From Pseudobutyrivibrio sp. YE44 (GTDB lineage: Bacteria; Bacillota; Clostridia; Lachnospirales; Lachnospiraceae): a stretch of 64,000 nt of DNA. The DNA lies in the NCBI RefSeq assembly GCF_900104335.1, contig NZ_FMXT01000004.1, positions 124,001 through 188,000 of the forward strand, read 5' to 3'. How positions within the stretch are numbered: the first letter of the stretch is position 1; each line of letters begins with the position of its first letter. Shown in pieces: positions 1-8,047 of the stretch. The notes beneath the pieces are model-generated. The model saw nothing but the letters and a program-made list of their open reading frames with translations. It was not told the origin of the DNA and made no database searches. The position numbers and the translations under genes are program-made.

Positions 1-801
1 AGAAATAAGCTCGTAAGGATTAATTCCGAAGAACTCGCATACCTCTATAGTCTCCTGTTTAACAGGAATCGCTTTTAAGTCAACATCAAGACCTACTCCC
101 GAAGCCTCACCCATTTCCCAAAGGGCTCCGAAAATACCGCCTTCAGTAACATCATGCATAGCCGCTACGCCGTGCTCCACAGCAATTCGGCTTTCTGGAA
201 GAACACTAAGGTACTGGTCAAAGCCCTTTGCTGTATCTACAAGGGATTGTGGCAAGCGAGTCAAAAGCTCTTCTTCGTGGTCCTTTGCAATAATTGAGGT
301 GCCTTCTAATCCAATCCATTTGGTAAGAACTAAATCCATATCTGGCTTTGCCCCACCGGTGGAGATCATCTGACCTTTCTTAACCTTGCCCACAGCAGTA
401 ACTGAAATCAATGGCTGATTGACAGCTTCTGTCACCTCCGTGTGGCCGCCAATAACCTGAACATTATAGCGTTTGCAGGCATTGTCCACCTGCTCCATTA
501 TGGCTTTCAGCTTTGCTTCACGCATACGTGGAGTAAGCAACACTGTAAGAAGAATTCCAACGGGCTCTGCTCCAGCTGAAGCCAAATCATTAATTGATAT
601 TGTCACTGCAAGCTCACCAATATCTGAGGCTGTGCCTGTGATAGGATCGGTAGATAAAACCATTTCCTCATCTGGACCTAAGGCTACTGTTGCGCAATCT
701 TCTCCAACGTTTGGGCCGCTGGTAACCTCTGGTCTAACAACATGTAATTTTTTAATTACGGAACGCTTTAGTACGCTCTCTGGTAATTTTCCTATTTCCA
801 T
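1..801 (-). CDS. AIR synthase-related protein, HypE-like (C-terminus beyond window)
   Basis: Translated directly from the minus strand: ATG at 801, GAAGG ribosome site 7 nt upstream, open frame of 267 residues running off base 1. The N-terminal half has GEDCATVAL and LSTDPITG; the second half has HDVTEGGIFGALWEM. These are the ATP-binding and dimer motifs of the AIR synthase/HypE/ThiL/SelD superfamily. HypE uses ATP to dehydrate a carbamoyl group during hydrogenase maturation, but genes of this looser AIR-synthase-related group often stand alone, and no hyp gene is adjacent, so the substrate is unknown. The start lies 11 nt after the stop of the VanW-like gene, so the two are probably co-transcribed. 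Confidence 0.82.
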   Translation of the reverse strand, partial: MEIGKLPESVLKRSVIKKLHVVRPEVTSGPNVGEDCATVALGPDEEMVLSTDPITGTASDIGELAVTISINDLASAGAEPVGILLTVLLTPRMREAKLKAIMEQVDNACKRYNVQVIGGHTEVTEAVNQPLISVTAVGKVKKGQMISTGGAKPDMDLVLTKWIGLEGTSIIAKDHEEELLTRLPQSLVDTAKGFDQYLSVLPESRIAVEHGVAAMHDVTEGGIFGALWEMGEASGVGLDVDLKAIPVKQETIEVCEFFGINPYELIS

Positions 802-812
802 TATTTTACCTT

Positions 813-2483
813 CTAGATGTCTCCGGGTGCTGCTACTGGTGCTTCTGTAGCTGGTGCTGCATCCTGTGGCTGAGTGGTAGTGCTATCAGTGCTAGGTGCA
901 GGATTTGTCACCTGATACTTTGGAGTGATTGTGAATGGTGTCGAGTTTGCTACACCAGGTGCATAGGTTGCGATTGCATTGGCAATTGTAGCTGCATCCT
1001 GTGTGGCTACTGCCTGAAGCATTGCATAAGAAAGATTTGGGTCTTCTGATGCAATTCCAACAGTTACATTTCTATTTGAAGGATTGTATTTGCTGTTGTT
1101 GTAAACCTCTCGGCTAACCTCTTGACCATTTTCATAGGTCACCTTCCAAAGCTTGGCTGTGTATCCTGTGTGACCGCCTACGGTGGTGGTCATCTTGCCA
1201 AGTGGAACGTTAGGATCTGCTACCCAAGTGGTGTTCTGTACATTAACACCAGTGATTTCTGTTTCATAATCTACAGAGTGACCTGGGTCATCCTCTTCCT
1301 TACCGTAGATATTGAAGTAGGCATTGCTACCATCACAATAACCTTCTATATATATAGGATAATTCTTATTATTCTTAATTTGGAAATCCTTGCCGCCTGA
1401 CTCAGAAATAGCTGCATCCATAGATGGTTTTACATATGTAACAATCATAGAATGAGCACTTCTTGTGACAACGCCAAGCTCAGCCTCACGAACCGCTCCG
1501 TAAAGAGTGGTTGAAACCTGGCAAATACCACCACCATATGTCTCTACAGTAGTTCCATTTTCATAAGAACCTGCAAGCATATATCCGTTTTCTGCTGAGA
1601 ATGGTGTGATAGTATTTAATACTGAAAACTCATCTCCTGGATAAAGGATTGTTCCATTTATAAAGCCTACACCATTGGCAACGTTATTCTTACGTGCTGC
1701 TGAAGATGAACTATAGTCAGTTGAAAATGAACCAATCAAATCCTTAATTTCAGCAAGTTCTTCCTTGCTTCCTCTAGGTTCCTTCACCTCTGTTGCAAGA
1801 TCTACTGAGGCTTCGCTACCATCCCACTGATTCTCGATGAAGTTTACAAGAATTGCTGCAGATTCCTCAATCTGAACGACTACGCCTGATGTACCCTCAT
1901 GGAAAACGAATTCTCCATTTTCACGGGTGAGATAATCATCACTAGCCTCGTCATTAACCTGTTCTGCAGCCTTTGTAAGATAACGAACTATTCCGTCCTT
2001 GTCTGCTCCAAGAGAAAGATTGAAATCTTTTGTGCGACCAGCTTCAATATCTGCATTAGCCTTAAAACGCTCACCAATATTGCCATAAGAACCATAGGTA
2101 GCAGCCTTTTCGCATACATCACTATTCTTTGCTCCGATGCAAAGGTCTGAACCCTTAGCTGTGATAGTCTGGTCGTTTGCTGAAAGTGTAAAAGTCACAT
2201 CATTGTAGGATGCAAAGTGTTCTCTAACAACCTCCTCTGCCTCTGTGACGGTTTTGCAAGAAACATCAATTCCACCAATAGTAACACCATTTGGAATTGT
2301 TCTGTTGTCTGTAACAACTTCTCCCTCTACTGCTTCTGCTTCCTCATTAAGAAGCTCCTCATCTGAAGATGTTACAGCAGCGGTGGCTGTATCCTCTTCA
2401 GCGTGTGCAGTAATAATATTTGATGGAAGGCCGGCGGATAAAGTAAATGCCAGCATAAGTGAAATAATACTTTTGAATTTCAT
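813..2483 (-). CDS. VanW-family secreted protein with peptidoglycan-binding-like and G5-like domains
   Basis: 556 residues; ATG at 2483 with GAGGAAG 7 nt upstream. An N-terminal signal peptide ends near the AHAEE region. About residues 65-240 resemble the YoaR/PG_binding_4 repeats found before VanW domains. About residues 275-395 are the VanW domain, with YPGDEFS, YGGGICQVSTTLYGA and SAHSMIVTYVKP. About residues 425-480 look like a G5 domain, followed by a Pro/Thr/Ala-rich tail. VanW domains occur in clostridial cell-envelope proteins; their reaction is unknown, and the name comes only from a vancomycin-resistance cluster, so resistance should not be inferred. It probably acts at the wall. 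It shares a transcript with the HypE-like gene 11 nt downstream. Confidence 0.9.
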   Translation of the reverse strand: MKFKSIISLMLAFTLSAGLPSNIITAHAEEDTATAAVTSSDEELLNEEAEAVEGEVVTDNRTIPNGVTIGGIDVSCKTVTEAEEVVREHFASYNDVTFTLSANDQTITAKGSDLCIGAKNSDVCEKAATYGSYGNIGERFKANADIEAGRTKDFNLSLGADKDGIVRYLTKAAEQVNDEASDDYLTRENGEFVFHEGTSGVVVQIEESAAILVNFIENQWDGSEASVDLATEVKEPRGSKEELAEIKDLIGSFSTDYSSSSAARKNNVANGVGFINGTILYPGDEFSVLNTITPFSAENGYMLAGSYENGTTVETYGGGICQVSTTLYGAVREAELGVVTRSAHSMIVTYVKPSMDAAISESGGKDFQIKNNKNYPIYIEGYCDGSNAYFNIYGKEEDDPGHSVDYETEITGVNVQNTTWVADPNVPLGKMTTTVGGHTGYTAKLWKVTYENGQEVSREVYNNSKYNPSNRNVTVGIASEDPNLSYAMLQAVATQDAATIANAIATYAPGVANSTPFTITPKYQVTNPAPSTDSTTTQPQDAAPATEAPVAAPGDI

Positions 2484-2531
2484 AACAAATCTTCCTCTAT
2501 AAATTGACAGATTATTTTCGTATATTTAAAA

Positions 2532-2630
2532 TTAAATTAAAGCAGCAGCAAATGTGGTAAATACCATACAAATCACTACAATGACAAGAACAACTCCTGC
2601 CATAACCTGATGCTTTTTATTTCGTTTCAT
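2532..2630 (-). CDS. 32-residue single-span membrane peptide
   Basis: Small gene: ATG at 2630, AGAGGTG ribosome site about 6-7 nt upstream. It encodes a basic N-terminus (MKRNKKHQ) followed by one hydrophobic span rich in Val, Ile and Ala, then a stop. It reads as a genuine small membrane protein, of the kind grouped as short Firmicutes DUFs such as DUF4044, but I cannot assign it with certainty. A longer frame running upstream is a shadow of the divergent gene at 2671. Only 40 nt separate the two divergent start codons, so at least one promoter must lie inside the opposing gene. Confidence 0.6.
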   Translation of the reverse strand: MKRNKKHQVMAGVVLVIVVICMVFTTFAAALI

Positions 2631-2670
2631 ATCAATCACCTCTTTAATTGCTTTATGTAAAGGAGACGCT

Positions 2671-3264
2671 ATGGGGTTCCCTATTTTACCGTTTTTTATC
2701 CTTTTTTTAATCCTGATAGCTGTGAGACTGAAAAGCCTTAACAACAAACAGGAAGAGCAGGAGGCCGAATTCTGGGCTAAAGAGCAGCAAGCTCGTATTA
2801 CCCCTGCAAAAGATATATCTAATCTAAGATATATTACCATTCCAATAGAGAAATTTCCATTAAATTTTAGTTCTGATGAAAAAGTAATTGAGATTGAAAA
2901 TGAATTAAAGGAATTGTCCACACATAAACTATTAAACCTTACAGGTATGAGCAATACGGACATTCGCATCACCTATGGCACACCTAATTTTGAAACCATG
3001 AGTAAGATAGGTGAGGATTTCGACAGGGTTACTGTTCTTTTAAATCAATATGCCCATGCTCTAATGGAGGCTGAACGCTTAGACGATGTAATCACAGTGT
3101 TAGAATTTGCTGTAGGTGTAGGCACTGATATTAGCGAAAGCTACACAATGCTGGCAAAATGTTATCAGATGAAATCCATGGACTCTAAATTAGAAATGCT
3201 CCGTTCCCAGGTGGAACAGAGCACACTCATTCTAAAGGATTCAATTCTTAATAAAATAAGCTAA
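2671..3264 (+). CDS. Membrane-anchored TPR-like protein of unknown function
   Basis: 197 residues, the only confident plus-strand gene. ATG at 2671 has a strong AAGGAGA site. One N-terminal membrane span (about residues 4-20) is followed by a charged linker and an alpha-helical body. About residues 110-190 look like two tetratricopeptide-type helix pairs (ALMEAERLDDVITVLEFAV, then SYTMLAKCYQM). Such repeats usually mediate protein contacts. There is no catalytic motif, and the product should face the cytoplasm or membrane surface. A strong terminator follows 6 nt after the stop. Function unknown. Confidence 0.78.
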   Translation: MGFPILPFFILFLILIAVRLKSLNNKQEEQEAEFWAKEQQARITPAKDISNLRYITIPIEKFPLNFSSDEKVIEIENELKELSTHKLLNLTGMSNTDIRITYGTPNFETMSKIGEDFDRVTVLLNQYAHALMEAERLDDVITVLEFAVGVGTDISESYTMLAKCYQMKSMDSKLEMLRSQVEQSTLILKDSILNKIS

Positions 3265-3270
3265 AAATAT

Positions 3271-3304
3271 CCCCCAGTTACTATGTTAACTGGGGGAGTT
3301 TTTT
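3271..3304 (+). terminator. Rho-independent terminator
   Basis: Perfect 10-bp stem CCCCCAGTTA (3271-3280) with TAACTGGGGG (3287-3296), loop of 6, then AGTTTTTT. It ends the plus-strand TPR-like gene. The opposite side has only a mixed AT tail (ATATTTTTAG), so it may also serve the converging minus-strand coiled-coil gene. Confidence 0.92.
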
Positions 3305-3320
3305 AGCTTAAATCCTTACA

Positions 3321-5534
3321 CTATCTCCTTGCTTTATTCTCATCATTAGTCTTTTTGCAACCAATGATGGTGGTAAGGCCTCCAATTGTAGGAAGAATTC
3401 CAATATGCATTGCTGCTCCTGCCATACCAAGGCCAACAGCTCCTGATTTTGCTACAGCTTCATCTGGAATAGTTGCTAATCCCATATCCTCTGTTGGAAG
3501 TTCAGCGTCAATAACATTAAGTGGAACCTGAACATCCTCAATGGAAATCACATCAGAATTAGCTGCTACCTGCTGAACTGACGCTACAGCTGCCGCTGGA
3601 GCCTGAGTATCTGCTATAGTAACTGTCTGCTGTGCCACCTGGTTTTCAGCCTGTGCCTCTGTCTGAGTCTGTGCTGCCACAACCGCTGTTCTATAATATC
3701 TTTCACTAGAAGCTACTGTATCATCCTGACCGCCCTGACCTGATGCTGCTGCACTTGCCTGAGCAGCCTTAAGCTTAGCTAAAATATTTTCAAGCTGCTG
3801 AATCTTTGTGTTGAGATCTGCAACAGTACCTGTGTTTGTCTGTATTGCAGTCTGTAGCTCTTGAATTCTTGCTATAAGAGTTGCTATCTGAGTGTTATAT
3901 TCCTCAATGCTAGTATTTACTCCATCAAGAAGAGTCTGGTTAGCTGCAATTGCAGTCACTTGTGGAGCGATAGACTCCTGTAAGTTTGTAATTTGAGTAT
4001 TTAAATCACCAATTGTAGCTGTTAGATTCGCAATTGTAGTATCATAACCAGAAATATCGCTATTAAGTCCATTGATTTCATTTGTAAGAGTATTAATCTT
4101 TGTTGAAAGAGCTGCTAAATCTTCTATGTACTGCGCATGTGCACTTAAATCAGCTTGGAAATCAGTACCCTTATAGAAATCATCACCTTTCTTCTCACCG
4201 TTTGTGCCATAATCGAAGCCTGCACTTTCATTTCTAAGTGCAACATAATATGTGACATTATTAATCTTAACAGACTTTACTTTTCCTTGGTTTTTAAGAG
4301 TTGTAACTGCACTCTTTTCCTCTGCTGTCAAATCTTCCCATTTATAATAAGTAAGAGTATTTTCGTCCTCTGTATAGTACTTATATATAGGAGTCTTTTC
4401 TACTACATTGATACCATGCATCAAGGTAAGATTTGCATCGCTTCTATCATTGCTGTTTGCCTTGAAAATAGACTCTCCATTCTCATCAGCTATTACCCAA
4501 TCATAATACTTCTCCTGAAGAACTCCATTTTTGTCCACATATCGGATACAAAAATGCTTATTCTCATATGACTTGCCCTTAAAGTTTTCTGAGTAACGAA
4601 TAGCTGATGAATCGCTTGTACCAAAATTAGCTAAGTCATCGGCTGTAACCTGATCATTAACTAACAAGTTGTACTTAATCATGGTAAGAGCCAATGGTCT
4701 TGTATAATCTGTATAGAAATCTTCACCAACCTGGCCCTGCAAATATGTAACGCCCTGAGCTAAAAGGTTATCTCTCTCAGCAAGTACTGCTGTAGTCTGT
4801 GTTGCTATACTTCCTTCTAAAGCTGCAACTCCAGCCTGATTGTAACCAGAATTATCATATTCCTGCTGCTCTGTTTCCTGAGCTGTCTGAGTGTTCTGAA
4901 GCTCTGTCTCCTTGCCCTGTTCTGTTGCTACAGCATCAGCTCTTTCCTGAGTAGCAGTATCAATCTGGCTCTGGTTTGATGCAACTTCACCTTGAAGACT
5001 TTCAATCTCTGCAACTTTTGGAGCGATTTGCTGCTGGTATCCAGAGATTGTGCTCTGCAACTGTCCCTGGTCCTCAATAGCCTGACCGAGATTAGTCTGG
5101 GCTGCCGCAAGATCAGCCTGGGCCTGCTGTTCCTCTGCTGTATCTGCTGCAATTGTTCCTTCAACAGCAGTCTTTTCAGCCTTAGCCTCTTCAATAGCAG
5201 CTGTTGCAGATTCAACAGTGAACGCGTTTTCATCTAGTTCAATATTGGTTTCGGTATTTGTCTGCTGATCAATCTGTGTTTGTTGATCAACCTGAACTTG
5301 CTGTTCACCCTGACTCTGACCCACTGCCTGATTCTGCTGTTCTACCTGAGCTTCAGACTGCGAAGTTGCCTCCTGAGTAATTTCAAGTTCCACTGTGCCT
5401 GATGACCCAGAAGTTAAAGTTTCTTCTAATTCTTCTGCGAATACTAAATCGGCGCTGCTAAGCACAGAGAGCCCACCAACTGCAGCTCCTGTATAAGCAA
5501 CGCCTTTTAATAAACCTACAACCTTCTTTGCCAT
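3321..5534 (-). CDS. Secreted coiled-coil surface protein with central globular insert
   Basis: 737 residues from ATG 5534. GGAGGG lies 8 nt upstream, and an in-frame TTG at 5549 overlaps that site, so ATG is preferred. A signal peptide occupies about residues 1-35. A Gln/Thr-rich linker precedes a long coiled coil (about 75-230). A globular segment (about 240-450) contains a Tyr-rich region and one Cys. A second long coiled coil (about 455-605) follows, then an Ala/Gln-rich stretch and a C-terminal hydrophobic span ending CKKTNDENKARR. Two heptad arms around a head suggest an antiparallel stalk displayed from the membrane. No LPxTG or NPxTG signal is present. Its promoter carries the same paired repeats as the fibre operons, so it may belong to that regulon. 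Function unknown. Confidence 0.85.
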   Translation of the reverse strand: MAKKVVGLLKGVAYTGAAVGGLSVLSSADLVFAEELEETLTSGSSGTVELEITQEATSQSEAQVEQQNQAVGQSQGEQQVQVDQQTQIDQQTNTETNIELDENAFTVESATAAIEEAKAEKTAVEGTIAADTAEEQQAQADLAAAQTNLGQAIEDQGQLQSTISGYQQQIAPKVAEIESLQGEVASNQSQIDTATQERADAVATEQGKETELQNTQTAQETEQQEYDNSGYNQAGVAALEGSIATQTTAVLAERDNLLAQGVTYLQGQVGEDFYTDYTRPLALTMIKYNLLVNDQVTADDLANFGTSDSSAIRYSENFKGKSYENKHFCIRYVDKNGVLQEKYYDWVIADENGESIFKANSNDRSDANLTLMHGINVVEKTPIYKYYTEDENTLTYYKWEDLTAEEKSAVTTLKNQGKVKSVKINNVTYYVALRNESAGFDYGTNGEKKGDDFYKGTDFQADLSAHAQYIEDLAALSTKINTLTNEINGLNSDISGYDTTIANLTATIGDLNTQITNLQESIAPQVTAIAANQTLLDGVNTSIEEYNTQIATLIARIQELQTAIQTNTGTVADLNTKIQQLENILAKLKAAQASAAASGQGGQDDTVASSERYYRTAVVAAQTQTEAQAENQVAQQTVTIADTQAPAAAVASVQQVAANSDVISIEDVQVPLNVIDAELPTEDMGLATIPDEAVAKSGAVGLGMAGAAMHIGILPTIGGLTTIIGCKKTNDENKARR

Positions 5535-5577
5535 AGACTTACCCTCCAATATATATCCCCATACTTTTATTGTTCTT

Positions 5578-5583
5578 ATTATA
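5578..5583 (-). promoter_or_regulatory. Candidate -10 (TATAAT) of the coiled-coil gene
   Basis: Read on the minus strand this is a consensus TATAAT, 44 nt before the ATG at 5534 and 38 nt downstream of the nearest TTGGCAAGAA arm. No good -35 is visible at 17 bp, which fits an activator-dependent promoter. Confidence 0.5.
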
Positions 5584-5621
5584 CTATATATCGGAAGGAA
5601 TTACAGCAAATTTAGTAGTTT

Positions 5622-5651
5622 TTCTTGCCAATTTTCAAACGTTCTTGCCAC
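5622..5651 (-). promoter_or_regulatory. Paired direct repeat, putative activator site (site D)
   Basis: Minus-strand TTGGCAAGAA (5622-5631) and GTGGCAAGAA (5642-5651) repeat with a 20-bp period, two helical turns, 88-117 nt upstream of the coiled-coil start. The same pair occurs at 16827, 28583 and 35523. Relative to transcription, this copy points the opposite way to the other three. Spacing of this kind is typical of LytTR-type response regulators, but the sequence is not a consensus I recognise. Confidence 0.6.
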
Positions 5652-5678
5652 AATAACTTTTTACCCAGATATCATCAA

Positions 5679-6932
5679 TTATTGATTTTCTATTAAAAAC
5701 CCGTGGACTGTAAAGCGTTTTCCGGAGGTTGAACAAGTGGATAATGTGACAACCTTATCCGAAGAATTAACTTCTGCCTCAATAGTTTTGTAGGATGTAT
5801 TTTTTAATTTTGTTATGTATTCAGCAAATTCCTCATTGTCCTCATAAGGAACTGTGTAAACCCAGCTGGCAGGATCAGTATCAAAGTAAGAGAAAATCTG
5901 AAAACGCATCTTCCCCTCTGGTGTTATAATTTGAAAATATTTATGAGAGTCATAGAAATCCTCTTCTGTCTTGTAAAACTTAAGCTTTCCGAACATAGAA
6001 AGATTTCTCATGTTGTGTCCGTAAATAATATCGTGACTATCAGTCCAATCTGGAAGATTATACCCCTCAAGGAAAATACTTCCTGCTGTTGCAGGTTCCT
6101 TATCTATTGTGGTACGAAGATAAGTGGAATCATCGCCAGAATATAATATAGGATAGCTTATATCAGTACCCTCTACATAAAGCCAACCAATAACATCTGA
6201 ATTAATCTGCTTAAGAGCATTAATGTCCACGTCTAGCATATCCTGCCAAGACTCACTTTCGTTTGTGCCAGTCTTTACATAATCCTGATTAAGGGATGCG
6301 TAAAGATTTTCTGACTTTTGATAGCCCATATAAATATATAGGAAGCCACCCAAAGAACCAAAAACAATTACCAAACCTAGCGCAAGGATAATTTTAGGAT
6401 TTATTCTGGATTTGTTTTTTTTTGATGGAGCACTGTCACCTTCTAAAACACCAGAATCTGTCTTCTTTGACTTTTTTTCTTCTATATTAGATAGAAGAAT
6501 TCCAACCATCAAAATAATTCCAGCCACAATCTTTCCTATTGTTTCAGAAAGCCAGGCTGCAAGATTTCCAAGAATCGGAACATGGTATTCAACCTTTCCT
6601 ATAACATCCTTGTAAGCAACAGGCATAAAGTCTGCAACATTGTTGGCATCTCCCTTGGTGGAAATAAGCTTTGTGTCTTTTTCTATGGAAATAACTCGAT
6701 GAGTAACCACACTTGCCCCTGATTGAAAAGCAATAACATCCCCCTCAGCTAATTCCTCAAAAGCTATCCCCTTAACAAAAACAAGAGATCCCACTGATAT
6801 TTCAGGCTCCATAGAACCAGAAATAACATTATATTCCTCCATGCCTAAAACCCTTGGTATAGCCAAAGGAATACATGCAAGAATAACAATTACAATTATT
6901 AAGTTTCCTATAGTTTTTAATATCTTCTCCAT
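5679..6932 (-). CDS. Fusion of SipW-type signal peptidase I and class B sortase
   Basis: 417 residues from ATG 6932 (weak GGTAA site; an in-frame TTG at 6974 looks less likely). The first half has a membrane span (7-25), the SipW/ER-type catalytic serine in ISGSMEP (Ser40), THRV (His78) and the STKGDANN acid (Asp95), then a second span (about 133-148). A Lys/Ser-rich cytoplasmic linker and a third span (about 180-202) lead to a class B sortase domain with VIGWLYVEGT, IIYGHNM (His306), LSTC (Cys400) and KRF (Arg406). With three spans, both active sites face outside. It is the last gene of cassette 1. I infer that it cleaves the SipW-type precursors and anchors the NPxTGD proteins. Two hairpins separate it from the preceding gene. 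Confidence 0.9.
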   Translation of the reverse strand: MEKILKTIGNLIIVIVILACIPLAIPRVLGMEEYNVISGSMEPEISVGSLVFVKGIAFEELAEGDVIAFQSGASVVTHRVISIEKDTKLISTKGDANNVADFMPVAYKDVIGKVEYHVPILGNLAAWLSETIGKIVAGIILMVGILLSNIEEKKSKKTDSGVLEGDSAPSKKNKSRINPKIILALGLVIVFGSLGGFLYIYMGYQKSENLYASLNQDYVKTGTNESESWQDMLDVDINALKQINSDVIGWLYVEGTDISYPILYSGDDSTYLRTTIDKEPATAGSIFLEGYNLPDWTDSHDIIYGHNMRNLSMFGKLKFYKTEEDFYDSHKYFQIITPEGKMRFQIFSYFDTDPASWVYTVPYEDNEEFAEYITKLKNTSYKTIEAEVNSSDKVVTLSTCSTSGKRFTVHGFLIENQ

Positions 6933-6959
6933 ATCAATTATTTTACCACAAACAATTTT

Positions 6960-7020
6960 AGAAGGGACAATCAAGATTAATCTTAATTATCCCTTCTATA
7001 TTATAAAGCGCCAGCTTTAT
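6960..7020 (-). terminator. Double hairpin between cassette 1 and the peptidase-sortase gene
   Basis: 6960-6997 is a near-perfect 38-nt palindrome starting AGAAGGGA and ending TCCCTTCT. 7003-7020 is a 7-bp hairpin, ATAAAGC with GCTTTAT. The minus-strand tail (TAAAATTGTTTG) is only moderately T-rich, so this may attenuate rather than stop transcription into the fusion gene. Confidence 0.55.
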
Positions 7021-7035
7021 TTCTTTATTATATTC

Positions 7036-8046
7036 CTAGTTTTTTCTTTTTTTGTCATGCTCAAGATTGTAAGTTCCAAGTATAGCGATTAATACTATCA
7101 TCATTCCTAGGATAGAAATAATAATGAGGTATCTGACATAACTGATTTTAGCTGTATTGGCATCAATTCCTTCTGGTGTCTTAGTTTCTGGAATTGTTAT
7201 GGCTGTATCTCCGTTGGCAGGAACCTGATCATCACCTATCTGTGTGGCACCTGCACCGCCACCAGCTTCAGCCTGGCCACCACCATCGTTACCACCGGCC
7301 TGAGCAGCTCTATTATTAACCACGCCGCCTTCATCACCGCCACCAGCGATTTCTGTAGGCTGTCTAGGAATAATCTGGTAAGAATAATCAGATGCTCCAG
7401 TAACTGTTGAATACTCTGTATTTGTAGAGGTGTTTGTTATAGTTCCACCTGAACCACCTGTAAGAGCCTTGTACTTGAATACGATAACTTGATCCTTTTC
7501 AAGCGCATCTATTCTCTTTTCAGTCTCTATTGGAGCAAAGCCACCATCCTTGTATCCTCTTGCTGAAACTACCACTGCACTTCCTTCAATCCCTTGGTAA
7601 ACAGCATCTTCCATGAGCTTTGAGCCATCTTCCTTTAAAAACTGAACGGTGTAGTCAACAACTGTTCCAACGCCATAAGCTACAACATAGGTTTCATCCT
7701 TATCCCCATTAATTGTAGGGTTAAGATTTTCATCCTTTGTTTCGTCTCCAGATCTCCAGAAACCTTTTACAGCGTATTTTGTGTTTCCATCGTCAAACTC
7801 AACCGCTTCCTGAGGATTGAAGCTGATAGTATCATCAGGAGTCAAACCAGTGAAGGTGAGACAATCCCTATCTCCAAGTTCTGGCTTAAAATGTGCGCCC
7901 TCTTTTCCTGAACCGCCAATATATATTTTGACAGTATAGGTATAAGGAGCCTCCGCTGCATCAGCATTTAACGCCATAAACACGATTGCTACTGCCATTA
8001 AAAACATTGCTAGGATATAACCAAATACTTTTTTTGTTCGTCTCAT
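7036..8046 (-). CDS. Cassette 1 gene E: MucBP-like membrane-anchored surface protein
   Basis: 336 residues; ATG 8046 with GGAGGAGGTAG upstream, only 1 nt after the preceding stop. A signal peptide ends near residue 32 (NADAAEA). Next comes a domain starting YTYTVKIYIGGSGKEG and containing DETYVVAYGVG, then a MucBP-like beta domain (VDYTVQFLKEDGSKL, about 130-195), a YSYQI segment, a long Gly/Asn/Ala-rich linker and a C-terminal span with a basic tail. There is no sorting motif. Paralogues are at 16997 and 28790. I infer a membrane-anchored base or assembly partner of the fibre. MucBP domains are known from mucin-binding proteins, but binding here is untested. Confidence 0.85.
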   Translation of the reverse strand: MRRTKKVFGYILAMFLMAVAIVFMALNADAAEAPYTYTVKIYIGGSGKEGAHFKPELGDRDCLTFTGLTPDDTISFNPQEAVEFDDGNTKYAVKGFWRSGDETKDENLNPTINGDKDETYVVAYGVGTVVDYTVQFLKEDGSKLMEDAVYQGIEGSAVVVSARGYKDGGFAPIETEKRIDALEKDQVIVFKYKALTGGSGGTITNTSTNTEYSTVTGASDYSYQIIPRQPTEIAGGGDEGGVVNNRAAQAGGNDGGGQAEAGGGAGATQIGDDQVPANGDTAITIPETKTPEGIDANTAKISYVRYLIIISILGMMIVLIAILGTYNLEHDKKRKN

Positions 8047-8047
8047 A

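Noticed and set aside
813-2483. Vancomycin resistance
   Set aside because: VanW domains are widespread in clostridial wall proteins and no vanHAX-type gene is present, so the name should not be read as a resistance call.
2532-2972. A 146-codon minus-strand frame across the divergent TPR-like gene
   Set aside because: Most of it is antisense to the well-supported plus-strand gene at 2671 and has no ribosome site at its upstream end; only its last 32 codons have a proper start and are kept as a small gene.
7036-8046. Sortase signal at the C-termini of gene E proteins
   Set aside because: None of the three has LPxTG or NPxTG ahead of the span; the IYTGRS in the cassette 2 copy lacks the Pro and is probably chance.
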